64,000 nucleotides of DNA from Sedimentisphaerales bacterium (GCA_016932835.1 JAFGCD010000155.1:32299-96298); one strand, 5' to 3'; positions 40,295 through 50,626 are shown, counted from the first letter of the stretch. The notes: generated by a model not told the origin, from the sequence alone. A program made the numbers and translations.

Positions 40295-42267
40295 ATGTTC
40301 TCACGGAAGAAACTCATCATAGGTGTGTTCTCACTTATCCTCGCCAGCGGAAATCTAATTAGCGCCAACTGGAAAGAAGACGCTTGGGTAATAGACATAT
40401 CGGGGGGAGAGGACCACACCTTGGTCCTGACGAATGATAGGGACGTCTGGGTCGGTGGAGCCAATGGGGGCGAAGCTTTTGGGTATCATTATTACGGTGT
40501 TCTCGGAACTGGGAACGCGACTTGGAGTGATTTTGAGACAAGATTTGTTAGGGTCCAAGACGGTGATATGAACACTCCCTCAGATTATCTCGAAAATATT
40601 GCTGACATCGATGCTGGATGGCAACATTCGCTTGCTCTGGACGTGAATGGATTTGTTTGGTCGTGGGGCTGGAACAGCGAAGGCCAACTCGGATACCCTC
40701 AAGTAGATTATGCAACTACTCCTGTGCAGGTTTTGCGTGGTGATCAGGACCAGGATCCTTGTGAGCCGAGCGATTATCTAAAGCACATCGTCGGTATTTC
40801 GGCGGGGCGAAGCGGCGAGTTTTCGTTGGCTATTGACGCGAACTTCGTCTATGCCTGGGGGATGAACCAGGAAGGCCAGTTAGGTAACGGCGAGCATGGT
40901 CAGAACGTGAGGGAGCTCACTGCGATAAAGGTCAAAGGCGTTGGAGGCCAAGACTTCTTAGCGAACATCATAGCGATCTCGGCCGGAGCGGATCACTCGA
41001 TGGCGCTCAAAGAGATCGATCCGTACGACGCCAATCTGGATGGCTCGGTTTATACATGGGGGGCGAACAAGTGGCCGGGAGACGGGGAATACTATCAAGC
41101 AGGCTCTGGCAAGCTCGGCAACGGGACTACCGTTGACCTGAGCGATACACCTGTTCGCGTTCTATCGGGCATGCAATACCCCGACGATCCCAACCATCTT
41201 TATCTGCGGGACATCGTTGCGATCAGCGCCGGCTGGAACCATTGTATGGCACTGGAAGAATATGACCCATGGGACCCTAATCTTAATGGTAGGGTTTATA
41301 CCTGGGGCTCCAATGGGGAAGGATATGGAGACCGCGAGGATCCATGCTCTATGGGCGGTCGGCTTGGGAACGGAACCACCACCGATAGCAATACTCCCGT
41401 ATTCGTGCTGAGGGGAGAACAAGACCCGAACGACGCGAATTCGCCCTTGCAGTATATCGCTGCGATCTCGGCGGGAGAGGCACATTCGATGGCTCTCGAC
41501 GGCAGTGGTTATGTCTATGCGTGGGGTGATAATCAGCACGGGCAGTTGGGGGACGGCACAAATGAGCAGAGGCTCACGCCGGTTCGCGTCGTCGGGCGCG
41601 ACAGGAATCGCAACGGCATCCACGAGCCAAATGAGGGCTATCTGGAGAACATCGTCGCTATCTCCGCCGGTTACTGGCACAGCCTCGCTATTGACACTAA
41701 CGGGGCCATATGGACGTGGGGCAAGGGCGCGGGAGGACGGCTGGGCTTAGCCGATAAGACTATAGACTGCAACATACCACACAGAATATCGGTAGTTTAT
41801 AATCTCACACAGGAGACATTTGCCTTTGCGATACAACCGGCTATTGATGACGCCAACGACGAAGATGTTCTTGAAGCATCGACGGGCACATATTACGAGA
41901 ATGTTGTTCTTGGGGACGAAAGCATCACGAGATGGACGACGATTTCGACATCGCAGACAATAATTCAATCGATTTTGGCGACATAATGGTCTTGTGCGAA
42001 AACTGGCTGCTTAACGGCGAATTGTGGTTGAAGTCTCTGCCTCTTACGGGCGAACCAGGCACCGAAGGGATGTGGCAGATGGCGTCTCTCTAGATCATTC
42101 CTCAAGAAACAGCCATTGCCGAAGAAAGCCCTGCCGTAGTCGAGTCCGTCAATATTGAAGGCATTCTCCAGTGGCTTTCGGGCATCTGGCTCGACCCGGA
42201 GGCAAGGCAGGTTGTGGATAGACAGGCACTGCAAGAAATCATCAAATCTCTGAGAGAGTTGGAGTAG
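40295..42267 (+). pseudogene. Decayed secreted RCC1-repeat / beta-helix / dockerin-like protein
   Basis: ORF 40295..41986 has a signal peptide and seven or so RCC1 repeats (e.g. GDNQHGQLGDGTNEQRLTPVRV), then a beta-helix start (AIQPAIDDANDEDVLEASTGTYYENVVLGDESIT) that stops abruptly. In another frame 41932..42267 encodes dockerin-like DDDFDIADNNSIDFGDIMVLCENWLLNGE, a TAG at 42091-42093, then SVNIEGILQWLSGIWLDPEARQVVDRQALQEIIKSLRELE. Confidence 0.7.
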
Positions 42268-42297
42268 CGGCGGCGAAGCGGTTTTTCAGAATGCTAT

Positions 42298-42426
42298 TCA
42301 GCCATAGAGCAGTGCCGCGATGGCAGCCAGGATGACCATCACAAGGGCCAGCCTCAAAAGACGGGCGTCGGTTGCCCTGTTGGCGGTTCTTAACTGCACA
42401 AACGCCTGCTTGTCTCTGCGGCCCAT
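42298..42426 (-). CDS. Putative 42-aa single-TM protein (below the ORF-track cutoff)
   Basis: Reverse strand reads MGRRDKQAFVQLRTANRATDARLLRLALVMVILAAIAALLYG-stop: basic N-terminus then one hydrophobic helix. Confidence 0.4.
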   Translation of the reverse strand: MGRRDKQAFVQLRTANRATDARLLRLALVMVILAAIAALLYG

Positions 42427-42552
42427 TAGGGCTACAAACGAACCAAAGTTTCAAAAGGTTCATGGGGAGGTGGGAGCTACTCTCTGTTCTTAGCAGCCCT
42501 ATCTCGGAAAAACAAATCCCCAGACCTCAGGACTAATAACGGGTAGCCTGAA

Positions 42553-42996
42553 TTATCCTTTTACCTTGACCTTCATAGCCTTCGATTCCAGCGACTTCGG
42601 CAGCGTTATCGCCAGCACTCCGTCCTTGCATACCGCGTCGATCTTGCTCTGGTCAACGTCGGTCGGCAGCGCCAACTCGCGACGGAAACTGCCGTAGCTG
42701 CTCTCCGAGTAGTAATAGCCCTTCTCTTTCTTCTCCTGGCTTGCCTTCTTCTCGCCGCTGATCGTCAGTTTGTTGTTGAACACCGAGATCTCAACGTCCT
42801 CGGCCTTGCAGCCCGGCACCTCGGCCCTGACTACAATCGCATTATCCTGCTCGGCAATATCGATCGCAGGCCACGCCTTATAACCCGACAACGGCCTTTC
42901 CAGGCCCCTGAAGAAACTGTCGAAAAGGTCGTCCATCTCGTGATGCAACGTCGCCAAACCGTCATTTCTTGTCCTCTGAATCGGTACCAATGCCAT
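42553..42996 (-). CDS. Hsp20/alpha-crystallin small heat shock protein
   Basis: PAIDIAEQDNAIVVRAEVPGCKAEDVEISVFNNKLTISGEKK, C-terminal GVLAITLPKS. Confidence 0.95.
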   Translation of the reverse strand: MALVPIQRTRNDGLATLHHEMDDLFDSFFRGLERPLSGYKAWPAIDIAEQDNAIVVRAEVPGCKAEDVEISVFNNKLTISGEKKASQEKKEKGYYYSESSYGSFRRELALPTDVDQSKIDAVCKDGVLAITLPKSLESKAMKVKVKG

Positions 42997-43281
42997 GATA
43001 CACCTCCATTTCTTCGTTCAGTACTGCGCATTCTTACTTGTTTACATCTACACTACCCCAAACGCCTCTGCCCATAAATCAGCAAACACCGTGCCAAACG
43101 CCAAAATCCGCCTTATCTGCTGAAAATCCGCCATTTTGCCCGCCGCGAACACGCCGCTGTGCTGCCAATTTGGCAGCTTCGAACGCCCTAAAAAGCCTCT
43201 GCTTGTCGTCGGAAATAAGATGCTGTAAACTCAAGCCGATACAACAGCAATAAAGATTAAGATTTTGGCCGGACAACGAAA

Positions 43282-43767
43282 ATGAGCGAAAAACTGAAAG
43301 GCAAAAGCCCGAAGGCCAGTGCCGTCGAAACCCGTTACCTGGTCATGCCGAGCCAGGCCAACCCCCACGGAACGGCCTTCGGCGGAGCTATCGTCGCATG
43401 GATCGACATGGTCGCCGCAATGACCGCACAACGCCACTGCGGAAAAGAGGTAGTAACCGCAGGAATCGATTCGATTATCTTCAAAGAGCCGATCCGCATC
43501 GGAGACCAGGTCCTCCTCAAAGCCGCCGTCAATTACGTCGGCACAACCTCGATGGAAGTCGGAGTACAGGTCAGCCGTGAAGACCCACATACCGGACGGA
43601 GCGTCATCGCAACCAGCGCCCACCTTACATTCGTTGCGCTCGATGAAAACAAAAAGCCGATCCCCGTCCCGCCGATAAGCCCCCAAACAGACGCCGAAAA
43701 GAAACGTTACGAAAACGCAAGAACCAGAGTAAGAGCAAGAAAACAACTGCTAAAGAAAATGCGCTGA
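43282..43767 (+). CDS. Acyl-CoA thioesterase (hotdog fold)
   Basis: LVMPSQANPHGTAFGGAIVAWIDMVAAMTAQRH, VGTTSMEVGVQV. Confidence 0.9.
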   Translation: MSEKLKGKSPKASAVETRYLVMPSQANPHGTAFGGAIVAWIDMVAAMTAQRHCGKEVVTAGIDSIIFKEPIRIGDQVLLKAAVNYVGTTSMEVGVQVSREDPHTGRSVIATSAHLTFVALDENKKPIPVPPISPQTDAEKKRYENARTRVRARKQLLKKMR

Positions 43768-43800
43768 TTTGACCACAGCCGCCCGCCCTGCGGCAACCCG

Positions 43801-46800
43801 TCAACCATGCACCTCTTCCAGCATCTCCTTGCGCTGGTAGCACTGCTCCTTGAAAACCGCGATCTCGGAGTCCAGGTTCGCGCTCGCCGAATCACCGAAG
43901 AATGCGTGCACGATCGGGAAGACAAGGTCCGGCTTTCGCTTGCGAAGCTCCTTCGCCATCGCCTCGATCTTCGCCGTCGCAACCCCTTCCTGCATACACG
44001 TGAAAGGCCCGACGTGGAAAATGCCCGAGATGCAAGCATCCCCGTGAGGCTCAACCATATCGTTCATCAAATGATACGCGATGCCCGTACTAAGCGGCGA
44101 TTCGCCTTCGATATTCCCGTGGCATTCATGCCTGGCTTCCAGCGTCTCTATCATCTGCATAGGCTTGGGCAGGACGTGTCGCCCGTGCAAAACCTCATGG
44201 AAAGGCCCGGCAATCTTCTTCTCCGCGTAACTCATGTACCGGCTCTTAATGAAGGATTTCAAAACGCTGCCAACCATCCCCCACGCCCGCTTCAAATCGA
44301 ACTGCCGAACCCGAAGACCAAGGTCGCGCTTGGCGTTGCGAAGGTTCATCTTGTTGACATAGTCCAGCCAGTCGCTGACCGGATCGCGCACGACCTCCAG
44401 CCCCTGCGCCTCGAGCTGCTCGATAACAAAACCCGTGCACGGGTCATGCTGCCTGACGTAAATCTCCCCGACATAAAGCACTATCGGAAATCTCCCGCAC
44501 CTCTCCAAATCCAGCGCCTTGAACCTCCGAACCGTCTCCTCGCCCCACGCCACAATCGCCCTGATTTCCGACCCCGCCTCCACAACCTTCTCCAGCTCGC
44601 GAAGCCTCTGAGTCCTCAACTCCAGCACAGCCTGCTTGTCGCGGGCGTAAGGGCGGAACCGCAGATAAATGTCTTCCAGCATATCGCACGCTTTGATGCC
44701 CTTGAACAGCATCTTCTGCATCTGCATCTTTTCCGACGACGTCAGCTTCTGCGGCAGCGGAATGTCGAAATAGTCCGTCTCCGACGACGGCCCGGCAACG
44801 GGAACCTTCTCCAGCCCCTCCTTATCCAGAAACTCGCGCATCAGCTCGCTGTACTTGCCGAACCTGCAAGGCCCGCTCGTTGTCGGAAGCATAACAAGGT
44901 ACTTCTGCTCGACATACTCCCGCCCCTTCTTCTCGATTTGCTCCTGAAGAAAGCCGATTGCATCGCCGACTACACCCTTCAGCGGCTGGCAAACCTCGGT
45001 GTAAATATGACGACGCGCAACCTCGTAGCCCCGCTGAGTGTTCGTCGGCAGCACTATCGCGTCAACGCCGAACATCCGAAGCCCCGCCGCCCCCACATAA
45101 CTGGCGTCCCCCATGTAGGGCAGCAGCCACGTCCGACCGCTCGTTTCCCCCCGCGGACGCCGCCTGATCTTATCCATCGCGAGCTTCTCGTGTTTAGTCT
45201 GGCTCACAACCCGCTCGTGAGCCTCCGTCCGCGTAACGAACGGCGCGTTGTTTGTCTGTGCATCCGTCAACAAAACAAGCGTCGGTTTGCCCGCCGCTCG
45301 CTGTATCTTCTCTTCCTGATAAATCTTAAGGCTGTCGGGCCCACATGCGAAATTCATCATCCGTATCGCAAAAAGCTGAGGATGATTCGCGACGAAGACG
45401 TTCGCCTTGAGAATCTTAACGCTTTGAACCCAGAATTCGTTTTCGACTATGCTCTTCAGCTCGATATCCTCGAACCGGTGCTCGAGGAAAAGCTGCGGAA
45501 TATAATCCAGCCCGCGAACCTGCGAAAACATCGTCCCCGAATTCGAACTCGCCTCAGGATCGAGAAGGACGTAGTCCCTGCCTACACCGACATAAGCCTT
45601 GTCCCCCCCGGCCTCGATTCGCGCCAGGAACTTGTCGCCCTCGGAATACAACTCCGCCTTGAACCGGCTTTCGGCATCGTCGGCGTACTGCATCGCTGCT
45701 TTTATCTGCCTGTCCGAAAACCCGAACCCAAGCCGGTCGAACTCACGCCTGAACGCCTGAACGACAAGCTCGTCGTCCCCGAAATGAAGAATCGGATTTA
45801 TCTGCCTAGCCTTGTCGAGCGAGAGCACGTCGTTCAAAACGTACCCCTCCGATTCGGTGTAGATGCAGTACTTCAAATCCGGCTTCTCGCCCGTCCGCTG
45901 CTCGATGAAGCTCGGGTTGAAAAGATACTCGATCTGCGCATCGTCGTTCAGAACCGACGCGTGCCCCGTTGCGAGCTTGCGGGCTATGCAGAATTCGGTC
46001 CGCGAATTATCGACCCCTATCTTCGCAATCTCCTGGCTGCTTCGCGGAGAAACAACCGGGCAGAACCCTAATTTCCTGAACAGCGCCGCGCTCCAGATTC
46101 CCTTCTCTCCGAGCGTAGCCGTGCTCCTCTTGATCCCCACCGTAACAGCCCCCTCGCCCAATTCGGCACAAGCCAGATCTTTCTGCAGAATCCCCTGCTG
46201 CTTGAAGTGCTTCTCGTAAATCTTGTGGTATTTCTCGACGTAGTTCGTCTTGGGCCTGCCCGAAGCCTCACTGTTGCCGCGCGGGCAGAAACCTCCCGTA
46301 ATGATTTCGTCGTCTTCTATGCTGAATATCTCGAGCTGGCAGTCGCGCATCCCGCACGATTTCTCGCCGAACAGCTCAACGCACGAGACCTTTCGCTTCG
46401 CGAACGGCATATCGACGATTCCCCAGCCCCGGAACGCCGTCCCGCACTCCCTGCCCTGCGCCCGGCAGTTCTTGATAGCGCCTATAATGTCCAGCGCCTG
46501 GCCCCACGCCCCGAACATCTCCCTGTGCGGATACGCCTCGATTTGCTTGCCGGTTACCTGCGCCAGCGCCGCAAGAAACGCCTTGCCCAAAGGCGGGCCG
46601 CCCTGCGCCGAGCACTTATCACCCACGTGCTGCGAACCCCCGACAAATTTATAATAATAGCTCGCAGCAGTCCCGCGAACTATCGCAGCGGCGATCTCGT
46701 CCCTGCCGAAGCCCTCGGCGATCAGCCGGTTCTCGTCCATCTCCATGAAAACACCGCACGTCGAATCGATAATAGGAACCCGCGCCGCACGCAACGCCGC

Positions 46801-48405
46801 CTCCTGTAAAGTGTTCTCGACATTCAGGTCGATGATATCCGCCATATTCTCCAGTGTCTGGCCCGAGCCTGCCTGGCAGCTATAGTTCATCTTGGCCTCT
46901 TTGACGCTGCCGTCCGCCGCGAAGCTCGTGAACTTCATGTCCTGCCCGCCCACCTCGAAAATCGTATCGACCTCCGAACTGCAATGCTTCACTCCCAGCG
47001 CGTGGCATGTGATTTCATCGGTAACTCTATCGACCGTCTCGATGCCCTGCCCCGCCAGCTCCTCCGCACGCTTCTTGCTCATTAGGATCTTCTCGTACAG
47101 CTTCCGGGCAGAGCCCGTCGCCCCTACACCTTTGACCACTACATTGTCCTTGTGCCGGCTGAGGTACTTCAGCACCCGCTTCAGCGATTCCTCCGGATTG
47201 CCGTGCGTCTTGATATACAGCTTGTCCAGCAGCTTGCCGCTCTTTATTTCCACCAGCGCGCCCTTTGTCGTCGTGCTGCCCCCGTCGATTCCTATTACCA
47301 CCTCCGTACCGGCGGCAATCGTCCCTCCCAACTCCACCGTCTGCTCTCGGACATTGCCCAGCGATTCCGCCAGCGGCGGGGCAAACTGACGCTTCTCCCT
47401 GCTGTACTCCGCAACCCTGTCGAGCTGCTCGGCTTCCAGCACCACGGCGTTGCCGGCTTCGAGCCCCTTCATCGCCGCGCCTATTGCCGCAACATTCTCG
47501 AAATGCTCGGGCCGCTCGATCTCAATTCCGACAAACTCGGCAAGCGCCCCCCTGATCAGGTCGTTCGCCATCACCCCGCCCGTCGCTATCGACTTGGCCG
47601 AGCCGTCCGCCCCTTCGAAATCTCTCGACCCTAAAACGTCGATCTTGAAATTCCTCGCCACAGTCCTGAAAAGGCCGGAAAGGTTATCCTGCCGAGTAGC
47701 CCCTTCGTTCTGCTTGTGAATCAGGTCCGACTGAATCACCACGCCGCACCGCGCCAGAAACTCGCTCGGCTCCGTTGATCTCGTCGCCTCGGCCTCGGCC
47801 CTTTTGAACATCTCCTCCAACCGGCCCTGAAGCTTGCGACGATTCCGAACTCGGACCTCCTCCTTCTTGCCCGCATCGGCGGTCTCACCTGAATCCTCCA
47901 ACTTGGGATTGGGCACCTCTCCTTCGAAAACCCGCCGGCACTGCTTCTCAAGAAGCGTCCCCGACCCGCCTCCACACTTGGTTCCCGTCTTCCACTCCTG
48001 GATAATCCTCTTGCCCTTGACCTCGTTCAAACTGAAGAAATATGAGTCTTTCGCCCCGATGTGGAATATGAACTTCACGCCCGGCTCGATCACAGACGCG
48101 CCGGTGGGTATCACAACGCTGTCATAAACGTAAGTGACCCCGTCTATCACTTTGCCAAAGGCCTCGGCGCCGCTGCCGGTAAAAGCGGTGTTCGCTATCG
48201 CAGCCCTGCCGAACTTCCCCTGAACATCCGCCCACGCCTCCTTCACCGCGCCGATTGGGTTGGCAAAATGCATAATCGCCCGGGGGCTGTACACAACCCC
48301 ACCGTCCCTGTCCAGAACCGCGTAGTGCACAAAGCTGCTACCAACATCAAACCCCACAAATAAGTGGGCTTCCTTCGTCAAGTTAGTCTTTGAATTGTCA
48401 TCCAT
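43801..48405 (-). CDS. Giant acyl-CoA dehydratase activase-related protein (BcrAD/BadFG-type ATPase fused to large C-terminal domains)
   Basis: Start set at MDDNSKTNLTKEAHLFVGFDVGSSFVHYAVLD; second ATPase motif VVIGIDGGSTTTKGALVEI; FEVGGQDMKFTSF; SCQAGSGQTLENMAD. Confidence 0.9.
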   Translation of the reverse strand: MDDNSKTNLTKEAHLFVGFDVGSSFVHYAVLDRDGGVVYSPRAIMHFANPIGAVKEAWADVQGKFGRAAIANTAFTGSGAEAFGKVIDGVTYVYDSVVIPTGASVIEPGVKFIFHIGAKDSYFFSLNEVKGKRIIQEWKTGTKCGGGSGTLLEKQCRRVFEGEVPNPKLEDSGETADAGKKEEVRVRNRRKLQGRLEEMFKRAEAEATRSTEPSEFLARCGVVIQSDLIHKQNEGATRQDNLSGLFRTVARNFKIDVLGSRDFEGADGSAKSIATGGVMANDLIRGALAEFVGIEIERPEHFENVAAIGAAMKGLEAGNAVVLEAEQLDRVAEYSREKRQFAPPLAESLGNVREQTVELGGTIAAGTEVVIGIDGGSTTTKGALVEIKSGKLLDKLYIKTHGNPEESLKRVLKYLSRHKDNVVVKGVGATGSARKLYEKILMSKKRAEELAGQGIETVDRVTDEITCHALGVKHCSSEVDTIFEVGGQDMKFTSFAADGSVKEAKMNYSCQAGSGQTLENMADIIDLNVENTLQEAALRAARVPIIDSTCGVFMEMDENRLIAEGFGRDEIAAAIVRGTAASYYYKFVGGSQHVGDKCSAQGGPPLGKAFLAALAQVTGKQIEAYPHREMFGAWGQALDIIGAIKNCRAQGRECGTAFRGWGIVDMPFAKRKVSCVELFGEKSCGMRDCQLEIFSIEDDEIITGGFCPRGNSEASGRPKTNYVEKYHKIYEKHFKQQGILQKDLACAELGEGAVTVGIKRSTATLGEKGIWSAALFRKLGFCPVVSPRSSQEIAKIGVDNSRTEFCIARKLATGHASVLNDDAQIEYLFNPSFIEQRTGEKPDLKYCIYTESEGYVLNDVLSLDKARQINPILHFGDDELVVQAFRREFDRLGFGFSDRQIKAAMQYADDAESRFKAELYSEGDKFLARIEAGGDKAYVGVGRDYVLLDPEASSNSGTMFSQVRGLDYIPQLFLEHRFEDIELKSIVENEFWVQSVKILKANVFVANHPQLFAIRMMNFACGPDSLKIYQEEKIQRAAGKPTLVLLTDAQTNNAPFVTRTEAHERVVSQTKHEKLAMDKIRRRPRGETSGRTWLLPYMGDASYVGAAGLRMFGVDAIVLPTNTQRGYEVARRHIYTEVCQPLKGVVGDAIGFLQEQIEKKGREYVEQKYLVMLPTTSGPCRFGKYSELMREFLDKEGLEKVPVAGPSSETDYFDIPLPQKLTSSEKMQMQKMLFKGIKACDMLEDIYLRFRPYARDKQAVLELRTQRLRELEKVVEAGSEIRAIVAWGEETVRRFKALDLERCGRFPIVLYVGEIYVRQHDPCTGFVIEQLEAQGLEVVRDPVSDWLDYVNKMNLRNAKRDLGLRVRQFDLKRAWGMVGSVLKSFIKSRYMSYAEKKIAGPFHEVLHGRHVLPKPMQMIETLEARHECHGNIEGESPLSTGIAYHLMNDMVEPHGDACISGIFHVGPFTCMQEGVATAKIEAMAKELRKRKPDLVFPIVHAFFGDSASANLDSEIAVFKEQCYQRKEMLEEVHG

Positions 48406-48535
48406 ATTCTGTCTTCCGGCCTCAAAAACGCAGTATGCCCTCTTCCGGGCGAGTCTCCGATGATACGGCTGCACAGGCAAGCCTGCGACGAACGGATATT
48501 ATAGCGGCATGGGCGGGAAAATCAAGCAATAACAT

Positions 48536-48732
48536 GCCTAACAATACGCGACCCGGCGTGTGGAATACCTGCGAGGAAAATCGTTAGGTGTGGCTCTCTC
48601 GGAGCAGGTCCGAGCCAATGCTCGTAGAACGTGTGAGGTAGGCTTCGTGATATCGCCGTAAACCTAACAGCTTTTCCACGCATGGCCCTGGGTAAAAAGG
48701 TGTGTAACCGGCGGGAAAACAAAGGGTTAGGA
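48536..48732. other. Candidate structured RNA or attC-like recombination element
   Basis: Alternating GCCTAAC (48536), GTTAGGT (48583), ACCTAAC (48662), GTTAGGA (48726); internal hairpins such as GGCTC..GAGCC and TTTTCC..GGAAAA; non-coding gap. Confidence 0.35.
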
Positions 48733-48838
48733 TGCAGCCTGCCGCAGTTGTAACAATACAACAGGGTATATGACTAATACTACTGCTTTCTTTATATTAT
48801 AAAAGCCAATAGTAATCAAGGCTGCCCAATCGTGAGAT

Positions 48839-50047
48839 TTAGTCTTCCTCCCACGTCTTTATTTTGAGCCTGACCAAGGGATCGCCGGCCGCCGCCTCCC
48901 GCAAGGAAGCAGGGTACCGGAATACAGCAGAGTTCTTCTGGGTGTACTCTTCGACGGTGATAGACCCGTAAATATCGGCCGAGTTATGCAGAGTCAGTTT
49001 AGCCTTGGGTGCGTAAATAGCGCCGTACAAAGCCGCGTTATTCTTCAGTACAATGCTGTCGCAGCCGTCGAGCCCGAATATCTTAAATCTGGCGGGCACT
49101 TTCGTAAGGTTATTGAAGATGCTTGAATTTTTAGTGTCGATCTTCCCGCCGACGTACAGGACCAATGACGCCCCGGGCTCATTAAGTATCTTAACCTCGG
49201 AAGAATTGCCTAACTTCAGATCGTCTTCTACATAAAGACTTACCGGCCCCGCTATAGTTATATCGTTGTTGTTCTTCAGGTCGATACTGCTGTATCTCTT
49301 TGAGCCGGTAAGGGTCACCGATTCTTCGAGCTTGCCGCTCGAGGGCAGGCTTCGAAGAGCTGCGGGAACGACAACGGATTCGAGTACGTATTCTTCGGCC
49401 ATAGCGTATGTGTTGCCTGTTATCGACGAGGCGTTTTTAAGATCGATCACCGTATCAGGGTCGCCGCCCACTCCTACGGCAACATCCCCGTTAATGCGGG
49501 TGCTGTTCTTTAGTGTGATGGCGCCCTTTTTGGTGCTGTTCGTTCCGACAGCAAGACTACTCGATCCGGGATCCCCGTACCAGTCCACCGTTGTAGCGTT
49601 CGTCAGATCTATACCTTTGTCTGCGAAGAGAGCGTATTCGAAAGGCCCCCTGAGGCTGAGCCCGCTGCTGACAGACCTCACTGCTGCGCCGGCGTTGCCG
49701 ACAGACTCAATCACATATGAACCCGAGGGGGTGGTTGTAACGGAATAGCTGAAAGTCGAGCCTGACCCGACTACGCCCTGATTGGCCGCGCTGGGCATGT
49801 TATACGGGCCCAACCCCCCCGAATCGAATGACTCGTTAAGACTGTGAAGGGCCTGTGCCAACCCTGCGTCGGCGGCGGCACGCGCCTGGATTACATTGGT
49901 CTCTCGAATAGCCTGCACCCGGCCTTGGTAGCCTATGCGCAGAAGCCCGACACCACCTACGAACATCACGACAACCGCCAGCAAGGCCAGCGGAAGCGCG
50001 GAACCGCAATGCCGCGTGTTTATTCGCTTGATATCGCTCGTATTCAT
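48839..50047 (-). CDS. PilX-like minor pseudopilin fused to a bactofilin/solenoid-like repeat domain
   Basis: GSALPLALLAVVVMFVGGVGLLRIG N-terminal helix; repeats LKNSTRINGDVAVG, LKNASSITGNTYA, LKNNAALYGAIYAPKAKLTLHNSADIYGSI. Confidence 0.7.
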   Translation of the reverse strand: MNTSDIKRINTRHCGSALPLALLAVVVMFVGGVGLLRIGYQGRVQAIRETNVIQARAAADAGLAQALHSLNESFDSGGLGPYNMPSAANQGVVGSGSTFSYSVTTTPSGSYVIESVGNAGAAVRSVSSGLSLRGPFEYALFADKGIDLTNATTVDWYGDPGSSSLAVGTNSTKKGAITLKNSTRINGDVAVGVGGDPDTVIDLKNASSITGNTYAMAEEYVLESVVVPAALRSLPSSGKLEESVTLTGSKRYSSIDLKNNNDITIAGPVSLYVEDDLKLGNSSEVKILNEPGASLVLYVGGKIDTKNSSIFNNLTKVPARFKIFGLDGCDSIVLKNNAALYGAIYAPKAKLTLHNSADIYGSITVEEYTQKNSAVFRYPASLREAAAGDPLVRLKIKTWEED

Positions 50048-50079
50048 ACCCGCCGCCCCTGAATTAAACCGGCCTTTTG

Positions 50080-50592
50080 CTAATTGTGCATGTACCCGCA
50101 CGATACCACCTCGTTGCGCTGTGTTCCGTCATCTAAGGCCAGCCTCATGTGTATGGACTGGCCGGCCTGCTTGAAAGTGCAGGTTGAAACCGAAGAGCAC
50201 ACAACCTCATTCGCTGTCGCCGACCGCGGATCCAACTGCCCGTACTCCACAAAGAGCATGCCGTTGCCTGTGGACAGCCGGGCGTAGCGGTCGGGAGCAG
50301 TGGATTCACTGCTCGCGTAGTACTGGACCTCGACCCACTCGCCGGCCGGGTCGATGGAGACGCCGTCGGAGGCTGCCTTGCGCATAATACTCTCGAATTT
50401 CTTCGTCGCAATATAACCGTCGGTTACGACATCTCCATAGGCGCGGCTGTACATAGCGGACCAGCTGCGATGATTGTCAACCATCAGCGCCGATATCCCC
50501 GCCAGGACCACCGTGGCGATAACCGCCGCTGTAACTACCTCGACAATCGTAACGCCACGCCTGAATACACGACTTGCTTCGCGCGATTTCAT
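50080..50592 (-). CDS. PilW-like prepilin-type protein
   Basis: Start set at MKSREASRVFRRGVTIVEVVTAAVIATVVLAGISALM. Confidence 0.75.
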   Translation of the reverse strand: MKSREASRVFRRGVTIVEVVTAAVIATVVLAGISALMVDNHRSWSAMYSRAYGDVVTDGYIATKKFESIMRKAASDGVSIDPAGEWVEVQYYASSESTAPDRYARLSTGNGMLFVEYGQLDPRSATANEVVCSSVSTCTFKQAGQSIHMRLALDDGTQRNEVVSCGYMHN

Positions 50593-50626
50593 CTGCTCTG
50601 CCTCTTTGAATTTCGTCACTGCCCGC

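Noticed and set aside
41965-42234. 89-aa minus-strand ORF
   Set aside because: The plus strand here encodes the dockerin-like remnant and C-terminal tail of the decayed RCC1 gene
43807-46071. 754-aa plus-strand ORF
   Set aside because: Lies antisense inside the well-supported activase gene; low-complexity Arg/Leu/Pro composition typical of a shadow ORF in GC-rich DNA
48522-48761. 79-aa minus-strand ORF over the structured element
   Set aside because: No domain or ribosome-binding site; the region is better explained by inverted repeats
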